The notes under the pieces: generated by a model
Seen by the model: the letters and a program-made list of their open reading frames with translations, nothing else
The model's database searches: none
Told to the model about the DNA's origin: nothing
From: a bacterium
GTDB taxonomy: Bacteria > Zhuqueibacterota > Zhuqueibacteria > Residuimicrobiales > Oceaniaggregativiventaceae
Direction: 5' to 3'
Assembly: GCA_029565675.1 (NCBI GenBank)
Contig: JAKQNP010000002.1
Coordinates: 186,001-250,000 of the forward strand
DNA: 64,000 nucleotides
Made by a program: the position numbers and the translations under genes
Shown here: one piece after another, positions 19,054 to 28,101 of the stretch
Numbering within the stretch: the stretch's first letter is position 1
Layout: the number at the start of each line of letters is the position of its first letter

Positions 19054-20774
19054 CAGGCCATCCCTCTCAACATCTGATGAATGGGTGCGCCGGTCGGCAC
19101 CATCGGATAGACGTTTTCCTCTCTGTCAATGGATATTTCGACGATGACCGGCCCTGGAGTGGTGATGGCAGTCTGCAAAACGTCGGCGACTTGATCTTTG
19201 TGGTCGATCCGAAATCCGTGGGCGCCATAAGCTTCTGCGAGTTTCACGAAATTGGGTACATAAGCGGCGGAACAATCGCCATTGGCCTGTTGGCAATCCG
19301 GCGGACACTGTTTGTTGCGCCGCAAACAGGTTTGCGAAAAACGCCGATCGTAAAAGATCGATTGCCACTGGCGAACCATGCCGAGAGAATGGTTGTTGAG
19401 GATGATGATTTTAACCGGCAAATCATAAAGCACCGCCGTTGCCATTTCCTGGATGTTCATTTGAATGCTGCCGTCTCCGGCAATGTCGATCACCAGTTTG
19501 TCCGGCCAGGCAACCTGGGCTCCCAAAGCCGCCGGGAAACCATATCCCATGGTTCCCAGACCTCCGGAGGAAAGGAAAGAACGTGAACTGTGGAAATTGT
19601 AAAATTGCGCCGTCCACATCTGGTTTTGACCGACTTCTGTGCAGATGATCGCTCGATTATCGGTCAGTTTGGCGAGCTGTTCGATGACATACTGCGGCTG
19701 AACCTTGTCGGTTTGTGGATAGCGCAAGGGGTGCCGTTGTTTCCATGTCTTGATCTGTTCCATCCATTGCGGATTTTGCCGCGGTTTAAGCAGGGTATTG
19801 AGCTCCTGAAGGACGGTCCTGATATCGCCGACGATCGGTACTGTCACTTGTACATTCTTGCGAATCGATGTCGGATCGATATCGATATGGATGATCTGCG
19901 CCTGTGGGGCAAATTTATCGACTTTGCCGGTGACGAGGTCGTCAAAACGAACGCCGACAGCGATCAGCAAGTCTGCTTCTTGCACCGCATAGTTGGCATA
20001 TTCGGTTCCGTGCATTCCCAACATCTTTAAGGCATGGCTGTGGGTCTCGGGAAAGATACCCAACCCCATCAGCGATGTGGTGACCGGGGCATCGAGGATC
20101 TCTGACAAAAGGCGGATTTCGTTCTGAGCGTCACTGCTCACCACACCACCGCCGGCAAAAATCACCGGTTTTTTGCTCTGATCGATCAATCCGGCCGCTT
20201 TTTGCAGTTGCTGCATATTGCCTCTAAGAGTCGGCCGATAAGAGCGAAGTTTGATATCGTCGGGATAAGGCTCGTCTGTCTCAGCCTGCTGGATGTCTTT
20301 GGGCAAGTCGATCAGCACTGGCCCTGGCCGGCCGGATCGTGCGATGTAAAAAGCGGATTTGAGCACCTGCGGCAAATCAGCAATGTCTCTGACCAAATAG
20401 TTATGTTTGGTAATCGATCGGGTAATTCCGCAAATATCAACCTCCTGAAAAGCATCATTGCCGATCAACGAGGTCGCTACTTGGCCGGTTAAAACCACCA
20501 AGGGGATTGAATCCATGTGTGCTGTGGCAATGCCAGTGACCAAATTGGTCGCTCCAGGTCCGGATGTCGCTATACACATCCCGACTTTGCCTGACGCGCG
20601 GGCGTAACCATCGGCCGCGTGGACTGCGCCTTGTTCATGTCGCGTGAGATAAAAGGGCAGACCACTGGAATAAATCTCGTCAAAGATATCGAGAACCGTC
20701 CCGCCCGGGTATCCAAAAAGCGCTTTGACGCCTTCTGCCTGCAAAGCTTGAATAACGAGTGCCGCACCTCTCAT
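19053..20774 (-). CDS. ilvB: Acetolactate synthase large (catalytic) subunit with an extra four-Cys loop
   Basis: A 573-residue ThDP/FAD enzyme that makes acetolactate or acetohydroxybutyrate. It shows ALFGYPGGTVLDIFD, the catalytic glutamate region FYLTRHEQGAVHAADGYAR, the FAD region, and the ThDP-Mg motif GDGSIQMN...ILNNHSLGMVRQWQ. Just after YDRRFSQT it carries an insertion with four cysteines spaced C-x6-C-x3-C-x6-C (19272-19328), absent from E. coli-type enzymes, before returning to the normal FVKLAEAYG. It is the first structural gene of the operon and is preceded by an AGGAG-type ribosome site and the leader region. Confidence 0.95.
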   Translation of the reverse strand: MRGAALVIQALQAEGVKALFGYPGGTVLDIFDEIYSSGLPFYLTRHEQGAVHAADGYARASGKVGMCIATSGPGATNLVTGIATAHMDSIPLVVLTGQVATSLIGNDAFQEVDICGITRSITKHNYLVRDIADLPQVLKSAFYIARSGRPGPVLIDLPKDIQQAETDEPYPDDIKLRSYRPTLRGNMQQLQKAAGLIDQSKKPVIFAGGGVVSSDAQNEIRLLSEILDAPVTTSLMGLGIFPETHSHALKMLGMHGTEYANYAVQEADLLIAVGVRFDDLVTGKVDKFAPQAQIIHIDIDPTSIRKNVQVTVPIVGDIRTVLQELNTLLKPRQNPQWMEQIKTWKQRHPLRYPQTDKVQPQYVIEQLAKLTDNRAIICTEVGQNQMWTAQFYNFHSSRSFLSSGGLGTMGYGFPAALGAQVAWPDKLVIDIAGDGSIQMNIQEMATAVLYDLPVKIIILNNHSLGMVRQWQSIFYDRRFSQTCLRRNKQCPPDCQQANGDCSAAYVPNFVKLAEAYGAHGFRIDHKDQVADVLQTAITTPGPVIVEISIDREENVYPMVPTGAPIHQMLRGMA

Positions 20775-20965
20775 ATGCCAATCTCCTCGGCGTTACCGAA
20801 AGATGTCTGATGACTACACAACAATGGCCATTGCCTGCAGCTGCATCGATGCAAGAGATCAACCCAAAAAATTTGTCAGCGCGGATAAAAAAAAGAGTGA
20901 AAATCAGAGTGGGGACCTCATGCAGCGAAACGCCTAACGGCGCGGTCGCAACAGGAGGCCTAGAA
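20775..20965 (-). promoter_or_regulatory. ilvB leader RNA with hairpin over the leader-peptide stop and a downstream U-tract
   Basis: Read on the minus strand, GCGA-ccg-CGCC-gtta-GGCG-tt-TCGC forms a nested stem covering the last codons and stop of the leader peptide (about 20928-20951). About 30 nt further on is a run of eight T residues (rc of 20887-20894), then ilvB follows after another 110 nt. The stem and the T-run are not adjacent, so this is not a simple terminator. A competing structure that depends on ribosome position is an inference. Confidence 0.45.
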
Positions 20966-21038
20966 TCGCGAGAGCCAGTTCGCTATGGAGCAACCCATAG
21001 CGGCGTAAATGCCGGTGGCGGTAAAGGAGCGCAGTCAT
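20934..21038 (-). CDS. Putative leucine-rich leader peptide of the ilv-leu-arg operon
   Basis: A 34-codon frame with ATG at 21038-21036 and TAG at 20936-20934, lying 160 bp upstream of ilvB on the same strand. Eleven of 34 residues are leucine, including LLL just before a terminal RPRR. This composition fits ribosome-mediated attenuation by leucyl-tRNA supply. The 3' end of the frame overlaps a nested RNA hairpin. The ribosome site is weak (GGGCGG-like). No similarity search was possible, so the call rests on position, composition and structure. Confidence 0.6.
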   Translation of the reverse strand: MTALLYRHRHLRRYGLLHSELALAILGLLLRPRR

Positions 21039-21303
21039 GGGAATATCCGCCCTTTGCGCATTGCGCGAAGAAAAGTTGATGCCGTTGTTCAGCGGTCTGG
21101 CCATTTGCGCTCTTTGTTTTGGATCTAAAATAAAGAAATTCTTCGATGATTGATACCTGTACCATGCGACGGTTGTTGCAGAAATGGACAGGACCTCCAA
21201 AATCTTCCGCTTTTCCTTCACCCTTCCGATCACCAATGGAATCCATCGCCACAATACGCCGACGTCGCTGCACTGCCTTTCGGAAATGATCGCATTAAGG
21301 CTA

Positions 21304-21331
21304 AATATAGTGTATTAATTAATAAAGTCAA
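21304..21331 (-). promoter_or_regulatory. Sigma-70-type promoter for the ilv-leu-arg operon
   Basis: On the minus strand, TTGACT (21331-21326) and TATATT (21309-21304) are separated by 16 bp in a strongly AT-rich block. Both hexamers match consensus at five of six positions. Transcription would start near 21297, giving a leader of about 520 nt before ilvB that contains the Leu-rich peptide. Confidence 0.65.
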
Positions 21332-21540
21332 TAGTAAAATGAGTAAATAATAAATATTTTAATCAAACATGGGTATTTTAGTAATAAAATTCATTGGTTT
21401 TCGCCTGCAAAGATGAAAACGGGGTTGAATCGCACCAGTTCGATCGTTCATGGCTTGGGAGGTTGTGGGTCAAGCCACAGTTTCAGCCAATCCAAAGTGT
21501 TCTGCAAGTCTTGTTTTCAGCTCAAGTACAATAAAACCCA

Positions 21541-21676
21541 GATTCGGTGTTAACCGAATCAAAAAAACTGTCAATCGCTTATTCTTGCTGCGGTTGCGAA
21601 TAGGTCACTTTTCACCCAACGTCCATTGCCATCAGATTGATTTTCTTTGAGATCCGGTGCTGCGCACCGAATCCGG
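21541..21676. repeat. Two related palindromes (GATTCGGT...ACCGAATC type)
   Basis: GATTCGGT-gtta-ACCGAATC (21541-21560) is a perfect 8-bp-arm palindrome. About 110 bp on, CGGTGC-tgc-GCACCG (21655-21669) is flanked by GAT and ATC, so it shares the GAT.CGGT/ACCGAATC arms. Neither has a T-run placed for termination. They may be REP-like elements or operator sites in the divergent spacer between the ilv promoter and the nuclease gene. The rest of 21340-21813 shows nothing else I can support. Confidence 0.4.
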
Positions 21677-21813
21677 GCAAAAGTGTGGGCAAGGTGATGC
21701 GGCGGTCACAACGCCGAGAAAATGATCTTGCTTTGCTGCGCTGGAATGGCTAAGTTAAAAAGTTTTTCTGTCGGTTCGGAAGCGATCTTCTATTCAATGC
21801 AGGCGAAGTGAAT

Positions 21814-23070
21814 ATGCGTAAAAGTATTGCTGCCGTCATTGTTTGGCTTTTATCATGGGGCTGGTTGTTTTTCGGTGTGGTTGAGCTTTTGGTGTGGAGC
21901 GGTTTGCGGCATGATATTTTTGGCAAAACAGCCATGGTGGAGATGCTGGCCAGTGTTCTGGCTGATCTTCTTTGGTTGCCGATCGCCTTTCTTCTGCCGT
22001 TTTATCTCTATGCAGAATTGCGCCGGTTGATCAAGGGCAAGATGGTCAGGTTCTTGACGATTTTTGCTTTGTTATTTTTGCTGTTTCTTTTGCTGGTCAA
22101 TCCCGCTTTTGTTTTCCGATGGCTCTTTTTGCCCTCGTTTTTATTCCTCTTTTTGCTGGGAAGACGAATTTATCTCGATCGCCGTTTGCGCTGGGATAAG
22201 GTTCTCTATGCGGTGTGTCTGCTCATTTTGATCGGCTACTATGGCCCACAGTTGCTGCCGCACCTGGCAATCGAACGAAAGTCGCCAACTCTATCAGCGA
22301 TCAGTTACAATATTTCCGTGTCGCAGCCAAAGCCCATGCGGCAGCAATTCATCGATCAGGTTTTGCGTTTGTCTCCGGATGTGATTTTCGTTCAAGAAAT
22401 CAATTCTCGTGACCGCAATCTTTTGCGCGACAAGCTGAGTGAAGCTTATCCTCACCAATTGTGGTCCGATCGATCGGCAACCTACAACAACGGGGCGATT
22501 CTGTCGCGTTTGCCATTCGAACAGAGTGAAAATGTTAACATTTATACACCCTATATGCGGTCACACACGAATGTCAACTATGCGGCGGTAACACTTGCCG
22601 GTCAGCCTGTGCATCTGTTCAACTGTCATCTTTATCCAAGTGGGCACTCGTTTATCCGCTTTCTTTTTGGTCGGATGGAGACGGATGCCTTTGTCCATGA
22701 AACCCGCATCGCCTATAAGCGGCGGTTGGAAGAGGCAGAGCAAATCCATCGGCTGATTGAGGTTTTGCCGGGCAGTGTGGTTCTGGCTGGTGATTTGAAC
22801 GACTCGCCGAACAGCCAGATCTATCAGCTCTTCGCGAACAAACTGCGGAATGGATTTCGCCAAGCGGGTTGGGGGTTGGGATCGACCTTTGGGGAATACC
22901 GGTTGGCTGAGCAGTTGCCGGCTCGATTGCGATTTTTGGCGAACGATTTTTTACGCATCGATCACATCTTTTGCTCACCGGATTTGCAGGTCTACTCGGC
23001 GCGGGTTTTACAGATCGACGACTCGGATCATAAGCCGCAAATCGTCAAGATCAGACCGGCCAAGGAATGA
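21814..23070 (+). CDS. Membrane-anchored endonuclease/exonuclease/phosphatase family protein
   Basis: About 418 residues. The first 150 contain four or five hydrophobic segments (for example AVIVWLLSWGWLFFGVVELL and a Phe/Leu-rich stretch near residues 90-110). The rest is an EEP metallohydrolase domain with the expected motifs in order: VIFVQEIN, FNCHLYPSG, VVLAGDLNDSPNS, RIDHIFCS and DSDHKPQI. The family includes nucleases, lipid phosphatases and sphingomyelinase-like enzymes, so the substrate cannot be named. The catalytic domain probably faces outside after the anchors. The ATG at 21814 is preferred to a GTG six bases upstream. Confidence 0.85.
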   Translation: MRKSIAAVIVWLLSWGWLFFGVVELLVWSGLRHDIFGKTAMVEMLASVLADLLWLPIAFLLPFYLYAELRRLIKGKMVRFLTIFALLFLLFLLLVNPAFVFRWLFLPSFLFLFLLGRRIYLDRRLRWDKVLYAVCLLILIGYYGPQLLPHLAIERKSPTLSAISYNISVSQPKPMRQQFIDQVLRLSPDVIFVQEINSRDRNLLRDKLSEAYPHQLWSDRSATYNNGAILSRLPFEQSENVNIYTPYMRSHTNVNYAAVTLAGQPVHLFNCHLYPSGHSFIRFLFGRMETDAFVHETRIAYKRRLEEAEQIHRLIEVLPGSVVLAGDLNDSPNSQIYQLFANKLRNGFRQAGWGLGSTFGEYRLAEQLPARLRFLANDFLRIDHIFCSPDLQVYSARVLQIDDSDHKPQIVKIRPAKE

Positions 23071-23204
23071 ATCAACTGCCGGGGCCAAGCTGAGTGCCGG
23101 CATTAACAGAGTATTTCAGGATTTGCTCGTCCATGAAACAGCAAACCAGCGTCTGATCAACAGCGGCTGGGCTTTTGGTTTGCACATCAAATAGGGAGAA
23201 TGGT

Positions 23205-25487
23205 TTGCCAACCGGTCAAAAACGGTTTTTTAAATATTCGGTTATTCTCTGGGCGATCGGTCTCAATCTCTGGGTCATACCCGGTTCCGGCCAAAGCTTG
23301 TCGGAGGCGCTGGAGTTCTGGCGTCAGGGCGATCTTGCTGCTGCCGCGGATCGGTTGTACCGTTTGACAAATGGAAGCGCCGACAGTTTGCAGGCTATGG
23401 TTTTGTTGGGCAAACTGGAAACCATGCGCAGCAACTGGTCTGACGGCATCGGGTGGCTGGATCGCGCCGAGCGAGGCGGTTCCGATGATTTGGCTGTCAA
23501 CTTTTATCGGGGTATCTGTTACCGCCAGCGCGGTCGCTCCAAAGCCGTCATCTGGCGACGCAGCGATTGGAATGCGGCGGAAAAAAATTTCCTTCAAGTG
23601 ATCGACCGCAATCCTTCGTATGAACAAATCTGGATCGAATATGGAATTTTGCATAAAGATCGGCAACAATATTTCACCGCAGTGGAAACGGCTGAAAAGC
23701 AACTGTACTATCACCCGCTGCAAAGCGATGCTGAGGTTTATGTCAATTATCTCTATGAAGTGCTGCTGAAACATGAAAATGCTGAAGCCTGGCTTGCAGA
23801 ACGATCCGATTTGCGCTCGCGCTTTTTCCTCGGCCAATTCTACCTTAGCAAGGGCAAGATCGGGCTTGCGCGAGACATTTTTCTGCAGTTGCTCGACAAC
23901 CCAGCCTCTCGTCTTTCTGCGGTGCCTGTTTTTTTGGCGCTCGCCCGCATTGCCGCGCAGCAAGAGGATGCCGCTGCAGTGCAGCAGTATGCCGACAGCG
24001 CCCTCGATACCATTCGCTATGAAGTCGACGCAGCACACTATTTTGACGCGATTCAAACCATTTTAACCGATGACGAATTCGCCTTGTATCGGTCTTTAAC
24101 CAAGATTGCCGATAAGCAGGCCTTCTTTCGTCGAATCTGGCATATCCGCAACCCGCTGCTTGGAACATCGATCAACTATCGTCTCTTTGAGCATTTTCGC
24201 CGCCTTTTGGTTGCGGAAAAAGAGTATTGGTATGATGGCTGGCGGACCTGGTTCAACAATCCGGACAAGATGGGAAGACTGCAATTCCCGGCCGTTTTCT
24301 ATCTTAATCAGCGGTTCAATGACAAGGGCTTGGTTTATCTCCGGCACGGTGAGCCGCACGACCGCGCCATCCAGGTCGGTGCCAATCTGCCTGACAACGA
24401 GTCTTGGTTGTATCGCGCTGATGATCGCCGGGAAAAACTGATGTTTCACTTCGTCCTCGATGACAATGCAGTAGGCAACAATTGGCGGATTACCCCGAAT
24501 CTGCCGTTAAGCCTCTATCGCAGCCGGCAAGAATGGGATGCCGCCTTTCAAATCAGCCAGGTGATGAGCGAGCTGGATGTGCTGCAGAGTGAAGAAGACA
24601 TCATGCGAAAGAGCGAAGCCAGCGTGACGATCGGACTGAATTCCGATCGCCATACCTGGAAGCGCGATCTGCAACCCATCGAAATCGCCAATTATATAGC
24701 TACTTTTAAATCTGATAGCGGTCGAAACCGTCTCGAGTGCTACATCGGCCTCAGCCTGGATGCGGTTTTTGGTGATACGTTCTTGGATGTTGTCGAAACC
24801 CCGGTCCATTTCGAATTTATCGTATCGGATACCGGCGGCAGGAGCTTGTTTCGCCAGGAAAGACGGATCGATGTGGCTGAAATGCGCAAACAGCACGCTC
24901 AGCACGGATTGTGGATCGGACAGATGTCATTGGAGTTGCCCCCTCAACCTCTGCTGATCAGCTTGCATTGCCGCTCGCCGCTTGCAGGCAGGATAGGCGG
25001 GTATGCGATTCGCTATCCACAAAAAAATTTTGATTCTGGCACTGTGCAACTGAGCGACATCGTGCTTGCGCATTCCATAGCCGAGCGGGAGCAAGCAGGA
25101 GAGTTCGTTAAAAACGGACTGGAAATCATTCCGCGTCCAGATCGGCAATTCTCTCGTCGGCAGCCGATTTATCTCTATTATGAAATTTACCATTTGCCTC
25201 TCGATGAGCGGGGCCGGGCGAACTACGAGTTGGAATATCGCGTGCGCAGCGTTGGCAAGCAGAAACGCAACCTGCTTGCCAAAATCACCGATCTTTTTTC
25301 CACCAATCGCGAAAAGATCACCAACCGCGTGGAACTCGACAGTCGACACACCTCCGTCAAGGATTATCTCGCCCTTGACCTCAGCCGGCTCTCTGCCGGA
25401 TCCTATGAACTGGAAATCGGTGTTCGCCTGGTTGGCGACGAAAACGAAATCAGCTCACGAATCCCTTTTATTCTGCGAGATGAGTGA
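23205..25487 (+). CDS. Exported TPR / GWxTD-like domain protein
   Basis: About 760 residues. The TTG at 23205 is chosen because GGGAG lies 5 bp before it and it yields a signal peptide (FFKYSVILWAIGLNLWVIPGSG). Residues about 30-290 are helical repeats with TPR-like spacing, for example DLAAAADRLYRL. A middle segment with GWRTWFNN, KGLVYLRHGEPHDRAI and NESWLYR resembles the GWxTD domain, whose usual GWxTD is here GWRTW. The C-terminal 300 residues are beta-rich and end without an anchor. GWxTD proteins are common in KSB1, Acidobacteria and related groups and have no defined biochemical role. The domain call is moderately secure. Confidence 0.65.
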   Translation: MPTGQKRFFKYSVILWAIGLNLWVIPGSGQSLSEALEFWRQGDLAAAADRLYRLTNGSADSLQAMVLLGKLETMRSNWSDGIGWLDRAERGGSDDLAVNFYRGICYRQRGRSKAVIWRRSDWNAAEKNFLQVIDRNPSYEQIWIEYGILHKDRQQYFTAVETAEKQLYYHPLQSDAEVYVNYLYEVLLKHENAEAWLAERSDLRSRFFLGQFYLSKGKIGLARDIFLQLLDNPASRLSAVPVFLALARIAAQQEDAAAVQQYADSALDTIRYEVDAAHYFDAIQTILTDDEFALYRSLTKIADKQAFFRRIWHIRNPLLGTSINYRLFEHFRRLLVAEKEYWYDGWRTWFNNPDKMGRLQFPAVFYLNQRFNDKGLVYLRHGEPHDRAIQVGANLPDNESWLYRADDRREKLMFHFVLDDNAVGNNWRITPNLPLSLYRSRQEWDAAFQISQVMSELDVLQSEEDIMRKSEASVTIGLNSDRHTWKRDLQPIEIANYIATFKSDSGRNRLECYIGLSLDAVFGDTFLDVVETPVHFEFIVSDTGGRSLFRQERRIDVAEMRKQHAQHGLWIGQMSLELPPQPLLISLHCRSPLAGRIGGYAIRYPQKNFDSGTVQLSDIVLAHSIAEREQAGEFVKNGLEIIPRPDRQFSRRQPIYLYYEIYHLPLDERGRANYELEYRVRSVGKQKRNLLAKITDLFSTNREKITNRVELDSRHTSVKDYLALDLSRLSAGSYELEIGVRLVGDENEISSRIPFILRDE

Positions 25488-25588
25488 TCTCTTGACCGAT
25501 CAAGGCCGCTTTGATCTGATTCTAATCCAGTAGCATCTCATCGTCAAACGGGATGCTGCTTATCCAAAGCCATAAAAGGAAAAAGTGC

Positions 25589-26296
25589 ATGGATAAAAAA
25601 AGTGTTGATCTGGAATACGAACTCGAATTGCTGGAGGATCTCTACGAACTGGTCGTCCCCAAATTTCGGGAAGCCAACGATATCGTCGTTTCGATGCTCG
25701 ATTTTCCGGCGGATCGGCCAATCCGGTTGTTGGATTTGGGCTGCGGGTTCGGTCATCTGAGCAGTCGGCTGCTGGAGATTTTGCCGAATGCAAAAGTATT
25801 CGGATTCGACAATCAGCCGGCGATCTTGCAGCGCGCGCAGAAACGTACGCAAGAATTTGGCGATCGCTTTGTAGGCTTGGTTCGCGATCTCAATGAGAGC
25901 AATTGGCTGCAGGAGATGCGAGAAATCGATGCGATTGTCTCGACTTTTGCTCTGGACTATCTGCCGCCCGAAAGACATCGCCAACTCATTCACGAAGCAG
26001 CCGCATCCCTGCAGAACGGCGGTCGCTGGGTCAGCTGTGAATTTTTCCGCGCCAAAGACGATCGCATCAACAGGGTTTTTCATGATATCGAGGTACAACT
26101 GGTTCAGGATAAATTGCGGCAGGGTGAGGTCAGCGCCGAAGAAATCGACCAACTGTCCAATTCCAGCCTCCTGCGCCAATCCCACTATGTCGTGGATGTG
26201 GCGCAAAAATTGAGCTGGTTACAGGAAGCGGGCCTGAAAACCGTCGATATCCCATGGAAATTTCTCAACCTGGCTATTATCTGTGCTGTCAAATGA
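25589..26296 (+). CDS. Class I SAM-dependent methyltransferase
   Basis: A 235-residue protein with a Rossmann SAM-binding motif RLLDLGCGFGHLSSRLL at about residues 46-62, the acidic strand VFGFDNQP and a motif IV region AIVSTFALDYLPP. It has no membrane segment. The substrate is unknown; the short C-terminal half with SEFFRAKD-like and HYVVD segments gives no clue. The ATG at 25589 follows an AAAAGGA site, whereas the longer frame starts with a non-family leader. It lies about 100 bp after the GWxTD gene and may be cotranscribed. Confidence 0.8.
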   Translation: MDKKSVDLEYELELLEDLYELVVPKFREANDIVVSMLDFPADRPIRLLDLGCGFGHLSSRLLEILPNAKVFGFDNQPAILQRAQKRTQEFGDRFVGLVRDLNESNWLQEMREIDAIVSTFALDYLPPERHRQLIHEAAASLQNGGRWVSCEFFRAKDDRINRVFHDIEVQLVQDKLRQGEVSAEEIDQLSNSSLLRQSHYVVDVAQKLSWLQEAGLKTVDIPWKFLNLAIICAVK

Positions 26297-26401
26297 TCAG
26301 GCGGTTCGACCAGCAAAGACTTTTTGCCAAAGAACCCATTGGCCGACCACACGCTGCCGACAAGAATCATGTCCCTTCCGTTTTTCCCTGTCTGATGCTT
26401 C

Positions 26402-26430
26402 TTGACTTTGTGAATCAGGTTTATTATTTT
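26402..26430 (+). promoter_or_regulatory. Sigma-70-type promoter for murE
   Basis: TTGACT at 26402-26407, a 17-bp spacer, then TATTTT at 26425-26430 in an AT-rich stretch. It lies about 100 bp upstream of the chosen murE start, in a 240-bp gap that has no other visible feature. Confidence 0.55.
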
Positions 26431-26534
26431 TAAAATCGCCTATAAATCAAACGCCTGGGAATGGCGACGTTCGTCTGGTCGCAACCTTCCCGGAGCCTAA
26501 TCGTGTCTTGGTGCATCTTTATGTGGGATGGTCT

Positions 26535-28022
26535 ATGGATCTGCAAAAATTGTTGGATACGCTGCCAGAAAAACGCATCAGCGGCAATATCAAAAAGATC
26601 GATGTAAAAGGCATCGTCTATGACCCGTTGCGCGTGCAAAAAGATTTTATCTATGTGGCAATCAATATCTATACCCAACTGGATAAAGTCGAGCTGCCTG
26701 ATGGCCACCCTTTTGTCGATGATGCCATTCGCAATGGTGCAACCGCAGTGGTGCTGCAAAAGGATCGGCAACTGCCCGACTCCATTATCAAGGTGGTGGT
26801 GCCCGATTCTCGGCTGGCGCTGGGTTTGCTGGCCAACGCTTTTTACGATTATCCCTCACGAAAAATGAAAGTGATCGGGGTTACCGGCACCAACGGTAAA
26901 ACCACAACCACCCACATCATCGAATCGATTTTGATCCAAAATCATAAAGTCGGTTTGATTGGCACCCTCTATTACAAATTGAACGGCGAGATCAGAAAAT
27001 CCAAAGACACCACCCCGGAACCGCCAGATCTGCAGGCGATTCTGCAGCAAATGGCGGATCGCGATTTTGACTATGTGACTCTTGAGGCCTCTTCGCATGG
27101 AATCGATTTCCACCGATTGACCGGCATCGATTTCGATGTCGCTGTTTTCACCAATTTGACCCAGGATCACCTTGACTACCACAAAACCATGGAAGCTTAT
27201 TTGCAAACCAAATTGCGCCTCTTTCAATGGTTGTCGCCCGACAAGAGTGCGGTGGTCAACAGCGATGATCCCGCCAGCGGCAGCTTCATCGCCGCAACCC
27301 GCGCACATGTCTTGACCTATGGTCTCAATCACGATGCCGATATTACGGCAAAAAACATCAAAATGACTCTTGAAGGTACCCATTTCGATCTGGTGACCCC
27401 TGCTGGAACGATTCAGGTGAACTCGGGATTGATCGGCCGGCACAATCTCTACAACACCCTGGCTGCGGTCGGTGTAGCCATCTCGCAAAAAATCGATCTG
27501 GAGACGATCAAATCTGGTCTGGAACGGCCGATCTACGTTTCAGGCCGATTTGAGTTGGTAAAAAAAGGTCAGAATTTCGCTGTGGTGGTCGATTATGCCC
27601 ATACACCGGACGGTATTGAAAATGTGCTCAGCTTGGCGAAGAAGCTCAATCCACATCGAGTGATCACGGTGTTCGGATGCGGAGGAGATCGAGATCGCGA
27701 GAAACGGCCAATCATGGGTCGAGTGGCTGCGCAATACAGCGACTTTATCCTGCTCACTTCCGACAATCCGCGCAACGAAGAGCCGGCCGCGATTCTCGCG
27801 CAGATCGCCAGCGGCATCAAGAACTCACCGGTGCCGGTGGAAACGATCATCGACCGCCAACAGGCCATCAACCGTGCCATTCGAATGGCGCAGCCAAACG
27901 ATATCGTCATGATCCTCGGCAAGGGACACGAAACAACCCAAACGATCAGAGAGAAAACAATCGATTTCAACGATCGCATTGAAGCTGAAAAAGCTCTCGA
28001 CTCTTTGCTCGGACAGAATTAA
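26535..28022 (+). CDS. murE: UDP-N-acetylmuramoyl-tripeptide synthetase (meso-DAP-adding Mur ligase)
   Basis: A 495-residue cytoplasmic Mur ligase that adds the third stem-peptide residue to UDP-MurNAc-Ala-Glu in peptidoglycan synthesis. The ATP loop GVTGTNGKTTTTH is at residues 115-127, followed by TLEASSHGI, TNLTQDHLDYH and VVVDYAHTPDGIENVL. The specificity loop DNPRNEEP (Asp410) is the DNPR form associated with meso-diaminopimelate rather than lysine, supporting a Gram-negative-type wall. The ATG at 26535 gives the usual N-terminus; a GTG at 26508 is the alternative. It is not in a dcw cluster here. Confidence 0.93.
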   Translation: MDLQKLLDTLPEKRISGNIKKIDVKGIVYDPLRVQKDFIYVAINIYTQLDKVELPDGHPFVDDAIRNGATAVVLQKDRQLPDSIIKVVVPDSRLALGLLANAFYDYPSRKMKVIGVTGTNGKTTTTHIIESILIQNHKVGLIGTLYYKLNGEIRKSKDTTPEPPDLQAILQQMADRDFDYVTLEASSHGIDFHRLTGIDFDVAVFTNLTQDHLDYHKTMEAYLQTKLRLFQWLSPDKSAVVNSDDPASGSFIAATRAHVLTYGLNHDADITAKNIKMTLEGTHFDLVTPAGTIQVNSGLIGRHNLYNTLAAVGVAISQKIDLETIKSGLERPIYVSGRFELVKKGQNFAVVVDYAHTPDGIENVLSLAKKLNPHRVITVFGCGGDRDREKRPIMGRVAAQYSDFILLTSDNPRNEEPAAILAQIASGIKNSPVPVETIIDRQQAINRAIRMAQPNDIVMILGKGHETTQTIREKTIDFNDRIEAEKALDSLLGQN

Positions 28023-28101
28023 ATACGCTTGGCGGTGCGATCAAAGCCGTCTATTCTTTCGCCTGCAATGAGGTGCATCGGCATAACCCAAGGAGGAAGG
28101 A

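Noticed and set aside
25530-25565. AGCATCTC/GGGATGCT stem after the GWxTD gene as a terminator
   Set aside because: An 8-bp stem including a G-T pair but no T-run follows; too weak to call.
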